A DNA stretch of 64,000 nucleotides from Charina bottae (lineage: Eukaryota > Chordata > Lepidosauria > Squamata > Charinaidae), in NCBI GenBank assembly GCA_023362775.1, contig JALMGJ010000008.1, positions 33,963,001 through 34,027,000 on the forward strand, written 5' to 3'. Made by a program: the position numbers and the translations under genes. Under the pieces are notes generated by a model. The model was given only the letters and a program-made list of their open reading frames with translations, did no database searches and was not told the DNA's origin. Of this stretch, positions 23,055 through 32,620 are shown in pieces (positions within the stretch are counted from its first letter, which is position 1; each line of letters starts with the position of its first letter).

Positions 23055-24219
23055 TTCCTTACCTATTTTGGATCTGCATTTCTCTTATGCTTCCCACAGT
23101 GCTACTTCTGACAATTTGGACTGCTTTTGTGAAAAGACAAATACAGGATAGGAATGAAATAGTTCAGCTTTCTCCCTGTTGCCTGTCAGCGTCTTGCCAT
23201 CCTCTCCAACCAGTTTCCTTCTCTTTCCTCTTGTTGCAGACATACCCAAAGACACTTTTTTTTTTGGCATTCATAGCAAGTCTCAGCATGCTCACCCTTA
23301 GCCTTCCTCACCCCATCCTCACAGATTTGGGCTATTTCCTGATATTCTGCTTTTATTATATGGCTCTGTTTCCATTTTTAAAACTTTCTTACCATATCAG
23401 AGAGCTATTAATGCAGCCATGCAGTCTCATTAGGTGTCTCCTATTTTTTTTTCCTCTTTGATACTAATTGTGTTTGGGCCTTAATTATCTCATTTTTTCA
23501 GAATTTCCCAACTCTCCTGAATGTTTTTCCCTTCAGAATTTCCATCCATGAAATCATTCCTACTGTTTTCCCTTAGCTTGTTGAAGCAGCTCTCTTGAAA
23601 TCTAGAACACTAATCTGGGTGGCCTGTAGTACACACCCCAAACAATGTCATTTTTGTTTCTTTTCACCTTATTATTCACCCAGACACTATTCATTCTTGG
23701 GGTTGTGTATTTCCATACCAGTGTACCCATTCGTTACATATAATGTGACTCCACCTCCCCTTTTGTTGGATCTGTTTCTTTTGAATAAATTATATTCTTC
23801 CAATACTGTATTCCAGTCATGAGATCCATCCCACCAAGTTTCAGTGATACCTACAATATCATATTTGCCATTGTTTACTAGGACTTCAAATTATTCCTGT
23901 TTGTCACCCATACTCTATGCATTGGTATACAGGTATCTAAGCCCTTTAGTAATACCCTTCTAAAGTTTCCCTGCTGTATTCTTGAGTACCCCTTCCTTCT
24001 TACCTCTTCCTTCCTTGTAAGATTTACTGACTTTGGTCTTATGTTTTGGGTGTGGGTCTAGGAAATGATCTCCCTCACCCTATAGATTTAAAGCTCTCCA
24101 GATGACTTTAGCAACAACTTTAACAACCTTTGTGAGATGTACAGTAGCCCATCGCTTGCAAGAAGCCGTTCCTGTAGTTAGTGAAGACCATGGTCCACAA
24201 ATCAAAAGTTTTCCTAATG

Positions 24220-24431
24220 TAGGCTGACCATACATCCTATTTTGAATGGGACAGTCCTGTTTTTTAAACAATTCCCGACCATCTCGTCGTTTTAAGAAAA
24301 ATATCAATTTTGTCCCGTTTTTTAAAGTTCCTGCGGCGAAGCGTGCATGAACACATGGGCGCCCACTTTGTCCAGCGAGCCGTGGGTATGTTAGGGTCCC
24401 GTTTTTCCCCCAAGGAAATATGGTCAGCCTA
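24220..24431. mobile_element. hAT-like MITE (family C)
   Basis: A 212-bp element with near-perfect inverted ends TAGGCTGACCATA.../...TATGGTCAGCCTA and an exact 8-bp target duplication TCCTAATG (24212-24219, 24432-24439). No coding capacity. The 8-bp duplication points to hAT, although the termini do not start with CAG, so another 8-bp-duplicating superfamily is possible. Confidence 0.85.
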
Positions 24432-24439
24432 TCCTAATG

Positions 24440-24780
24440 ATCCTTCCCACTGAGCCAGTGGTTCACCTCCAGAATCCTCCTTCCTTCGGCCATGACCATC
24501 AGTTGGAATTTTGGTGAAAACACCACCTTTGCTTCAAACTCTTTTGCCTCCTTACCAAGCTTCTCTTAGTCTTTAGCTATTCTTCTCAGCCTCTTTCTGG
24601 AAACGAGTGGTGATTCAGGTTTTTGCAGCCAAGAACTTCCAACCTCAGTCCACTACAAGGTTCCTACCCCATGCTACAGCATAATTATAGCTAATTCTCA
24701 TCTTATTTTAGTTAGTGTCTACAAGCCATGTTCAATACCAGCATGTCATGAGCAGGAATGATGGAATCTGAGCTTTGCAA
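24440..24780. other. no feature seen
   Basis: Anonymous sequence between a MITE and an L2 tail. Confidence 0.35.
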
Positions 24781-24782
24781 AC

Positions 24783-24835
24783 TTTATTTTTATTTATTTA
24801 TCAAATTTCATCACCGCCCATCTCCCTCAAAAGAT
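24783..24835 (-). repeat. L2-type 3' tail fragment
   Basis: Minus strand reads GAGGGAGATGGGCGGTGATG then AAATTTGATAAATAAATAAA, the shared L2 3' end. Confidence 0.65.
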
Positions 24836-25125
24836 TCTAGTATAAACTACAGTTAATCACTGCAGATAGTAATTTAGATATAGTGTACACTGGTTTTCAC
24901 AGTTTTCTAAATGTTACAAAATGAATTTTGGAAGTTTGAACACATGAAAGTATGATTCAGAGTATGTTTCTAAGTGTATACTTTGAGGAAAATTATATTT
25001 GGAAATGCATAATTTGAGGCAATTCAAAGTTAAAATGCATATTTAAAAAGTAGATTTTAATGTAAGGGGATATGTGTGTATATATTTCAGAAGTAACTAT
25101 ATAATCTATCATTGTTGATATAAAG

Positions 25126-25159
25126 ACACACACACACACACACACACATATACATACAT

Positions 25160-25232
<73 letters not shown>
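25126..25232 (+). repeat. compound (CA)n-(CATA)n-(CA)n-(TA)n microsatellite
   Basis: About 107 bp of alternating purine-pyrimidine repeats with four successive unit types; potential Z-DNA former. Confidence 0.97.
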
Positions 25233-25233
<1 letters not shown>

Positions 25234-25339
25234 CAACTGAAAATACTGTGATTCTCCCAGCCATAATTGTCACTTAGTATAGAGAGTAAGGAAGATGACC
25301 AGACCAATGAAATAACATTTGGAAGCAGCTCAGGAAGAT

Positions 25340-25770
25340 GATGTAATGGTGTGTGGGAATGACCTTGGGAGACTGGGCAAAGAGAAGCTGCATAGGGAAC
25401 AGTCAGATAAGAGGGAGCATAGCCCACAGCTGCATAGTGGATGGAGCAAGAGGCTCAGGAAGGACCCTTCCTATGTTATGGGGCTGTAAAGGTGAGGGCA
25501 GGAGAATTGTACTTTCAGACTTGCAGGAATGTAGCCTTACAATAAAGTAGAATTAGCTCATCTGGTTGTGTTTCCTGTATGGTCTACCTGGGAAGGCTGA
25601 GAGACGCCTCCCTAATTCACTGAACTATAAAAAGGGGGAGGAAGTATAGCACAATCAGACTTGTAAGATTCTGTTATTATAGCCAATCTCAATAAAAATA
25701 GGTTTAGCCTTTCTTTGGTGTTGATTTCCTGGTCTGGTTTACCTAGTGGGGTTCCTCCCACTTACCACTG
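25340..25770 (+). mobile_element. LTR-like sequence with duplicated TATA/poly(A) unit
   Basis: Two tandem, similar units. Unit 1 (about 25450-25589) has a degenerate TATA (CTGTAAAGG), a CAGACTTG block and AATAAA at 25541-25546. Unit 2 (about 25590-25770) has TATAAA (25626-25631), the same CAGACTTG block and AATAAA (25691-25696), then a similar downstream segment (TTTCCTG...GTCTACCTGGG / TTTCCTGG...GTTTACCTAG). This is the design of a retroviral-type LTR (promoter, poly(A) signal, U5). No internal coding region is present; limits are approximate. Confidence 0.5.
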
Positions 25771-25774
25771 TTAA

Positions 25775-26165
25775 AAGAAGGAGAATTTAAAATATGAAGT
25801 CACAGTATGTTGTATTTTTATTTTGTGATCTAAAAGAATCTGGGTCACAAGATTCAGTTTAAAAAGACATGCTAAGCTATTTTTTCTCTCTCACTCACTG
25901 GAGCCAGAAGGTCTGCTGGCATCCAGATTCCTCTTACCAAATAAGGTTTATCTTTGTACTCTTAAAGTGTTTTGTTACCATATATGGTATTCTTGTTTGG
26001 CTAGGCTGAGTTTGAAAAGTCACATGCTAATTGGTTACTATGGTGATTGATTGATTATGAGCAAGAAGTTAATATGTATAAATGTAACATCCTTTGTTAA
26101 GCCTGATGGCACTTCTGCTGTTTCTTTTGCTATTCAAATGAAGATTTTAAGCCTGCCTGTACCTC
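25775..26165. other. possible second LTR-like segment
   Basis: A GTATAAATG motif near 26076 lies upstream of two AATAAA-containing repeats at 26170-26299. The layout is LTR-like but I cannot define ends or a target duplication. Confidence 0.25.
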
Positions 26166-26169
26166 TTGT

Positions 26170-26299
26170 AGGTAAACAGATTGTAGATATGTTCCTGTTT
26201 TTTGAATAAATGTAACTTTATTTTATTTATCTAGAGGTAAACAGAGTGTAGATGTGTTCTTGTTTTTTGAATAAATGTAACTTTATTTTATTTATCTAG
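26170..26299 (+). repeat. 65-bp tandem duplication
   Basis: Two adjacent 65-bp units (26170-26234, 26235-26299), each starting AGGTAAACAGA and ending TTTATTTATCTAG and each containing GAATAAATG. They differ at only a few positions. The BovB fragment begins immediately after unit 2 at an AGAGG microhomology. Confidence 0.92.
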
Positions 26300-27468
26300 A
26301 GGAACTAGAGATCAGATTGCCAACATTTGCTGGATCATGGAAAAAGCAAGAGAGTTCCAGAAAAACATCTACTTCTGCTTCATTGACTACGCTAAAGCCT
26401 TTGATTGTGTGGATCACAACAAATTGTGGCAAAGTCTTAAAGAGATGGGAGTACCAGACCACCTTACCTGTCTCCTGAGAAACCTGTATGTGGGTCAAGA
26501 AGCAACAGTTAGAACCGGACATGGAACAACCGACTGGTTCAAAATTGGGAAAGGAGTACGACAAGGCTGTATATTATCACCCTGCTTATTTAACTTATAT
26601 GCAGAGTACATCATGAGAAATGCCGGGCTGGATGAATCACAAGCCGGAGTTAAGATTGCCGGGAGAAATATCAACAACCTCAGATATGCAGACGATACCA
26701 CCCTAATGGCAGAAAGTGAAGAGGAACTAAAGAGCCTCTTGATGAGGGTGAAAGGAGAGAGTGCAAAACCTGGCTTGAAACTCAACATTAAAAAAACCCA
26801 GATCATGGCATCTGGTCCCATCACTTCCTGGCAAATAGAAGGGGAAGAAATGGAAGCAGTGACAGATTTTATTTTCTTGGGCTCCAAGATCACCGCAGAC
26901 GGTGACTGCAGCCATGAAATTAAAAGACGCTTGCTCCTTGGGAGGAAAGCTATGGCAAACCTAGACAGCATATTTAAAAGCAGACATCACCTTGCCGACA
27001 AAAGTCCGTATAGTTAAAGCTATGGTTTTTCCAGTAGTAATGTATGGCTGTGAGAGTTGGACCATAAGGAAGGCTGAGCGCCGAAGAATTGATGCTTTCG
27101 AATTGTGGTGCTGGAGAAGACTTTTGAGAGTCCCTTGGACTGCAGGGAGGTCAAACCAGTCAATCCTAAAGGAAATCAACCCTGACAGCTCATTGGAAGG
27201 ACAGATGCTGAAGCTGAAGCTCAAATACTTTGGCCACCTAATGCGAAGAGAGGACTCACTGGAAAAGACCCTGATGCTGGGAAAGACTGAAGGCAAAAGG
27301 AGAAGGGGACGGCAGAGGATGAGATGGTTAGATAGCATCACCGATGTAATGAACATGAATTTGAGTAAACTCCGAGAGACAGTGGAGGACAGGAAGGCCT
27401 GGCATGCTATCGTCCATGAGGTCACGAAGAGTCGGACATGACTGAACGACTGAACAACAACAACAACA
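26300..27468 (+). mobile_element. BovB (RTE) LINE, 5'-truncated
   Basis: A plus-strand BovB 3' part, by eye nearly identical to the intact element at 57276-60367, beginning at the AGGAACTAGAG of the RT region and ending in the characteristic GACTGAACAACAACAACAAC tail. Target duplication is imperfect: AACTTTATTTT follows the tail and also occurs at 26278-26288, but not directly at the 5' junction. Confidence 0.93.
26337..27441 (+). pseudogene. BovB ORF2 C-terminal part, one frameshift
   Basis: Frame 26337-27017 covers the RT palm (FIDYAKAFDCVDHNKLW, GVRQGCILSP, catalytic YADD) and frame 26992-27441 the C-terminal part (MYGCESWTIRKAERRRIDAF, YFGHLMRREDSLEKTL). Against the intact copy the two frames are separated by small indels at about 26971-26985, where AGAGACATC has become AGACATC. 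Endonuclease domain absent through truncation. Confidence 0.93.
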
Positions 27469-27479
27469 AAACTTTATTT

Positions 27480-28315
27480 TTTACTGCAAAGGACTAGTTT
27501 ATTGATCTCTCTCAATGCAAGTTTCTAAAATTGGAAGAAATCAAATAAAATTACAACAGTACTATAGGAAGAATTGTCCTAGATGTCACAGCAAGAAGAG
27601 ATGATGAGAGCAAGCAACTAATGTAATGGTTTAGTAGCTGAGCTATAAACCCTGAAGCCATAGCTGGGAGCTAATTTTATTAGGAGCCAACCAAAATAAC
27701 ACAAAAGAATATGCAATTTTTGAGTTACCTGGAACTCTTCATAAATGTTATGAAAAAATAGGAGATGTGGAAAAAGCAGGAAAAAAGTCCAAATATGAGG
27801 CCAGAGAGGTCAGATAAGGCCAATTGTAGCCTTCATTCAGAGTTACTATTAGAATGGAAGCTCTTGACTGGATTCAGAGTTAGTGTTTGATGCTGTTTTG
27901 TATTAGATTACACCCAATCTTCAGAGACAATGAAAAAGATTACCCCCACCCTAAACCATAAAAACACAAAGATAATTCCAATGCATATATAGTAGGTTCC
28001 TTGATTTAGCAGAAAGGAGAAATAAAGTATAAAGTTGCAGTCTTTATATCATCAATGCTTTAGGAGTACCCTTCCTATTAAATCCATAGATGTCTTCTAT
28101 TTCAGTTACTCCTTTGTGTTACATCACACGCATCACTAGTCATTTTCCGCTTGTGTTCCAATGAACTCCCAACTTACTATATGGTCAATAACTCAGGTGT
28201 CTTCTGAAGAGTGAAAAGTACTGCATTAAGGGGAAAGTGAGCATGGCAATAGTTGTATTAACTGCCCAAGTAATCTCTGAATTTCACAGAGCACCACAAT
28301 TTTGACAAAACTTCA
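27480..28315. other. no feature seen
   Basis: Anonymous AT-rich sequence between a BovB and an L2. Confidence 0.35.
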
Positions 28316-28500
28316 GCTATTATTTATTTATTTATTTATTTATTATTCAAATTTATTCCCCGCCCATCTCCCATGCAAGGGACTCTGGGCGGGTTACAAT
28401 AAATAAAAATTTAAAACTATACAAAATATCTAAAAACACAAACAAAACATAATAAAATAAAATCCAGGATGGACTTGGACCCGCAGAATAGATAGTAGAG

Positions 28501-31500
28501 CTATGGGGCAAGCCAACCCCAGGAGGCACTACCACCTCCGTCGTCCCAGGCCAGGTGGCAAAGCCAGGTCTTAAGGGCCTTCCGAAAGGCCAGGAGGGAG
28601 GGGGCCAGTCTCACCTCCGGGGGCAGAATATTCCACAAGGCGGGCGCTATCGCAGAGAAGGCACGCCTCCTGGACCCCGCTAGATGGAATTGTCTTGTTG
28701 AGGGGGTCCGAAGCATGCCCTCCCTGCATGTACGGGTGGGGCGGGTCGACGTTATCGGGACGAGACGGTCCCTCAGGTACCCTGGTCCTATGCCATGTAG
28801 GGCTTTAAAGGTAATCACCAACACCTTGAATTGGACCCGGAAGCAAACTGGCACCCAATGCAGTTCGCGAAGCAGAGGTGTTACATGTGCCGATCTTCTG
28901 GCACTCATAACTGCTCGCGCCGCTGCATTCTGCACCAGCTGAAGCTTCCGGATACTCTTCAAGGGTAGCCCCATGTAGAGCGCATTACAATAGTCTATAC
29001 GGGAGATGACAAGGGCGTGAGTGACTGTCCGGAGGGCCTCCCGATCCAGGAAAGGGCGTAACTGGTGCACAACTCGCAGCTGTGCAAAGGCCCTCCTGGC
29101 CACGACTGCCACCTGCTCTTCAAGCAGGAGTCGCGAGTCCAGGAGGACCCCCAGATTCCGCACTGGATCCGAGTGGGGTAGTGCAACCCCCCCCAGAACC
29201 AAAGATGACAACTTCCCGGATCCAGGGGGGCCATCAATCCACAGCCACTCCGTCTTACCAGGGTTCAGTTGAAGCCTGTTGTTCCCCATCCAGACCCCCA
29301 CAGCCTCCAGGCACTGAGATAAGGCATTGACCGCATCACTTACTTCACCCGGGACGGAGATGTATAACTGGGTATCATCAGCATATTGGTGATACCTCAT
29401 CCCGTGGTGACGGATGATCTCGCCCAGTGGCTTCATGTAGATGTTAAATAGGAGTGGAGAGAGAACCGACCCCTGCGGCACCCCACAAGTCAGGGGTCGC
29501 GGGTCAGCTCTCTCCTCCCCTATCAACACCGACTGGGAGCGGCCCTGGAGAAAGGAGGCGAACCAGCGCAAAACCACACCGCCCGCTCCCAACTCCTCGA
29601 GCCGCTCCAAAAGTATACCATGGTCGACGGTATCGAAAGCCGCTGAGAGATCTAAGAGAGCAAGGATGGACGCACTCCCTCCATCCCGCTCTCGCCAGAG
29701 ATCATCCATAAGTGCGACCAATGCGGTCTCCGTCCCATATCCCAGCCTGAAACCTGACTGGAAGGGGTCCAGATAATCAGTTTCATCCAGAATCCTCTGG
29801 AGTTGCAACGCCACCACCTTCTCAACCACCTTTCCTAAAAAGGATAGGTGGGAGACTGGGCGAAAATTGCCCAGGATTGTAGGGTCCAGGGAAGGTTTCT
29901 TGAGGAGGGGGTGCACCAGCGCCACCTTAAAGGCCGCCGGGAACACCCCCTCACTCAAGGACGAATTAATCATCGCCTGGACCCAGCCACATGTCACCTC
30001 ACTAGCTGATTTCACCAGCCAGGAGGGACATGGGTCAAGCTGGCATGTGGTGGCGTTTACAATCCGGAGGATCCTGTCTACTTCATCAGGCGCAACAGGA
30101 TCAAACTGTTCCCAGATAACGTGGTAAGTACGAGCCCCTGGCATCTCCCCAGATCTTGTCTCACGCTTGGAGTCCAACTTAGAATGAATCTGAGCGATTT
30201 TGTCCTGCAGATGCTCAGAAAACTCTTCCGAACGGCCCTGTAAGTGGGTCTCGCCCTGCTCCCGACCCAAAAGTGATCTTGTAATCTTGAAAAGGGCCGT
30301 CGGGCGGCATTCTGCGGACGCAATAAGAGCGGAGAAATATTCACGTTTCGCCACTCTTACCGCCACAAGGTAGGCCTTAACTGCGGCTCTAGCTTGTGTT
30401 CGGTCAGATTCAGTCTTCGTCTTTCTCCAGCGGCGCTCTAGACGTCTCTTAACCCTCTTCAAAGCCCTTAACTCTTCCGTGAACCACGGAGAGCAGCGGG
30501 TCGAACAGGGCCGGAGAGGTCGCATAGGCGCGATCTTGTCCAGGGCTCCGGCCGCGGCTTTATTCCAGGCCGCGGCCAGGACCTCCACTGGAGCGTGAAG
30601 CAAGTCCTCGGGAATAACCCCCAGCTCCTTCTGAAACCTCACTGGGTCCATCAGTCGCCGGGGGCGGACCAATCGAATAGGTCCCGCCTCCCTGCGGAGT
30701 GGGGTAGCACAAGAGAGTCTCAGGGTCACCAGGGCGTGGTCTGACCATGACAATGGAGAAAGATGTAACTCTCCCCTCAGATCACATTGCCACTGCTCAG
30801 ACAAGAAAACTAAGTCCGGGGTGAGACCACTGTCACGAGTCGGGTCACGAATAATCTGAGACAGGCCCATAGCTGCCATGGTAGCCATGAACTCCCGGGC
30901 CGCCTCCGAGGACCGTCCCAGAGACGGCAGATTGAAGTCCCCCAGAACCATAAGTCTGGGGAACTCCACCGCCAACCCCGAGACAGCCTCGAGCAGCTCA
31001 GGCAGGGAGGTTGCTACGCAGCAGGGAGGCTGGTACAGCAGCAACACTCCCAACTGTTCTCGTGAACCCAACTTGAAAAACAGGGTCTCACACCCGGTCA
31101 CTTGTGGAGCAGCGCCCCTGAAGGCCACAAGGGACTCTCGGATGACCACTGCCACCCCTCCTCCCCTGCCCCGGTGTCTCGGCTGATGCCACACCCGAAA
31201 CCCGGCTGGGCATATCTCCGAGAGGGCTACTCCCCCCTCTGGGCCCAGCCAGGTCTCGGTAATACATGCCAGGTCGGCCCCCTCCTCTATGATTAGATCA
31301 CCTATAAGGGGGGCCTTGTTGTTCACCGACCTGGCATTCAGCAGCAGCAGTCGGAGACCGGAGCCCACGAGGATCTGCTTACCAGGGCCTGGGTATGAAC
31401 ACGGGGGGCCGGAACGCGCCACCGGTAGCAAACACCGGGGGCGCCTTCCCCAATGATGGCCTGCCCTCCGGTTCCCGTCATACCGTCCCCTGCCCGTCAC

Positions 31501-31671
31501 CACCTGAATCAAATAGCCCGCCACACAGCCCCCAGAGATTCCCGGCTCTGGCCTGGTAGCCTCCACTCCCAGACCTCCGGAATTCCTGGGCTTAATCAAG
31601 GGTCCCTTATCCCATTCATCCATCATACAGTCGCACACAATGTCGGGCAGTGACAAGACCCCCCAGTGCAC
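28501..31671 (-). CDS. L2-type LINE ORF2: endonuclease + reverse transcriptase, intact
   Basis: An uninterrupted 1056-codon frame encoding the element's replication enzyme. The apurinic-like endonuclease spans about residues 105-320: N112 (LNARSV), E139 (ITETWL), D245/N247 (GDFN) and the terminal S310-D311-H312 are all present. The RT follows from about residue 600 (FRPVSHLSFLGKVVEKV; LDLSAAFDTVDHGILL; GVPQGSVLSPLLFNIY; YADD at 763-766). The C-terminal region has RIDYCNALYMGLPLKSIRKL and LRELHWVPVCF, as usual in L2/CR1. The exact start is uncertain: about 100 residues precede the endonuclease and may be partly untranslated. No classical ORF1 is recognisable upstream. Intact catalytic residues suggest a young copy, not proof of activity. 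Confidence 0.9.
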   Translation of the reverse strand: MHWGVLSLPDIVCDCMMDEWDKGPLIKPRNSGGLGVEATRPEPGISGGCVAGYLIQVVTGRGRYDGNRRAGHHWGRRPRCLLPVARSGPPCSYPGPGKQILVGSGLRLLLLNARSVNNKAPLIGDLIIEEGADLACITETWLGPEGGVALSEICPAGFRVWHQPRHRGRGGGVAVVIRESLVAFRGAAPQVTGCETLFFKLGSREQLGVLLLYQPPCCVATSLPELLEAVSGLAVEFPRLMVLGDFNLPSLGRSSEAAREFMATMAAMGLSQIIRDPTRDSGLTPDLVFLSEQWQCDLRGELHLSPLSWSDHALVTLRLSCATPLRREAGPIRLVRPRRLMDPVRFQKELGVIPEDLLHAPVEVLAAAWNKAAAGALDKIAPMRPLRPCSTRCSPWFTEELRALKRVKRRLERRWRKTKTESDRTQARAAVKAYLVAVRVAKREYFSALIASAECRPTALFKITRSLLGREQGETHLQGRSEEFSEHLQDKIAQIHSKLDSKRETRSGEMPGARTYHVIWEQFDPVAPDEVDRILRIVNATTCQLDPCPSWLVKSASEVTCGWVQAMINSSLSEGVFPAAFKVALVHPLLKKPSLDPTILGNFRPVSHLSFLGKVVEKVVALQLQRILDETDYLDPFQSGFRLGYGTETALVALMDDLWRERDGGSASILALLDLSAAFDTVDHGILLERLEELGAGGVVLRWFASFLQGRSQSVLIGEERADPRPLTCGVPQGSVLSPLLFNIYMKPLGEIIRHHGMRYHQYADDTQLYISVPGEVSDAVNALSQCLEAVGVWMGNNRLQLNPGKTEWLWIDGPPGSGKLSSLVLGGVALPHSDPVRNLGVLLDSRLLLEEQVAVVARRAFAQLRVVHQLRPFLDREALRTVTHALVISRIDYCNALYMGLPLKSIRKLQLVQNAAARAVMSARRSAHVTPLLRELHWVPVCFRVQFKVLVITFKALHGIGPGYLRDRLVPITSTRPTRTCREGMLRTPSTRQFHLAGSRRRAFSAIAPALWNILPPEVRLAPSLLAFRKALKTWLCHLAWDDGGGSASWGWLAP

Positions 31672-32620
31672 CAGCTCTCGCTCTCGGCACTGTTAGGGTC
31701 CAGCACCACCCCCGCTCATACTCTGTACCTCTCCCTCCACTTCTCTCACTGGTCAGGGAGAGGTACCAACACCCACCAACAGTCACTCCTACCCCACCTG
31801 GCTCTCACCCAGGGGGTACTCTTACATACCCATACAATCTTGGCTCCCCCTCGTCTCTCACCCGGGGGGGTCCACATTCATACCAAGGGACCCCTACAAA
31901 CCCTCTGCCACCTTAGCTTAAATGGGACGACATGCAGAATTTTATGGGAGTTAGTCCATGTTCTTCGTAGGCCCTGGTCTCCTGGGCTATCTGTCCAGCC
32001 TCTGCGTCTTCCCGGGCCGCAGGGCTCTCCACCAACTCCAGTCCGCTCTAACATCGGAGGCCTCCGAACCCCCTCTAGAAGTCGGTCCAGGAAAAAAAGT
32101 CCAGGAGTCCGCTGCCTCAACCGGGCTCCCCTCCGTGCTGTGACGGCTGTGACGGCTCCGCTAGGCCCCCACCAACTATACCGGCCTAGCTCAAATTCCG
32201 ATGGTCTCCAGCCTCCAGCAGTCAAAAACAGAGAGGCCTCCGGCAGCCTCCAGCCGACCACGATAGTCTTTTGGATTCCGCAGGCTCCACCGGCCCCAGC
32301 CCAGAGACCAGCAATCAAAAATGTCCAGCCTCCAGCTGCCACCCGGCAGCCCCCCGCAGTCTCCAACCTTCGGTGGGCACCGGGCAACAGCTCCTTGCCA
32401 GCTCCACCGGCCCAACTCGAACCCCACAGTCTCTGCGGCCTCCAGCTTCCCACGGACCTCGGCAGCCTACAGCGTCTCCGGCTGCTCGCTGGGCTCGCTT
32501 CTCCGCTTCTTCGCTCGCCTCCCCACACCGTTCCTCGGAGGCTCCGACCGGATGTAAAGGCTCGTCTCAGCACTCCCCCCAGAGAAAGCCACTCACCCAC
32601 TGAGTGAGCCTCCATGGGGT
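31672..32620 (-). promoter_or_regulatory. GC-rich 5' region of the L2-type LINE
   Basis: About 950 bp, very GC-rich, CpG-containing, with imperfect reiterations of a CAGCCTCCAGC-type unit on the plus strand (32205-32470). A 245-codon minus-strand frame (32615-31878) spans it but is low-complexity (Gly/Trp/Arg-rich) and has no ORF1 feature. It most likely holds the internal promoter; this is inference from position. Confidence 0.45.

Larger units (their letters stand above)
22075..24065 (-). mobile_element. CR1 LINE, old and rearranged
   Basis: Read on the minus strand, an endonuclease segment appears first (GITETWWDGSHDW, about 23810-23850), followed by the RT entry segment (KSPGPDVLHSRVLKEL ... 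GEVPEDWRRANVIPVF, 22866-23054), then RT motifs up to a VPQGS-like block near 22110. These motifs are diagnostic of CR1. Frames are broken throughout and the 3' end is missing. A Sauria SINE was later inserted at 22397-22730. Confidence 0.85.
28318..32620 (-). mobile_element. L2-type LINE, apparently near full length
   Basis: A 4.3-kb GC-rich minus-strand element set in AT-rich DNA. Order on the minus strand: a GC-rich 5' region with imperfect GGCTGGAGGC-type repeats (32620-31672), an uninterrupted ORF2 (31671-28501), a short 3' UTR, and a 3' end GGGAGATGGGCGGGGAATAA followed by a (AATA)n tail at 28318-28345. Clade placement (L2 within the Jockey/CR1 group) rests on protein motifs and the AATAA-type tail; CR1 proper is less likely. 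Target duplication not identified. Confidence 0.85.

Noticed and set aside
24993..25217. Cys-Val repeat frame
   Set aside because: Translation of the (CA)n microsatellite.
26495..26971. 158-codon minus-strand frame
   Set aside because: Antisense shadow of the BovB RT fragment.
31666..32607. 313-codon plus-strand proline/serine-rich frame
   Set aside because: Antisense of the GC-rich L2 5' region; stop-poor because of base composition.
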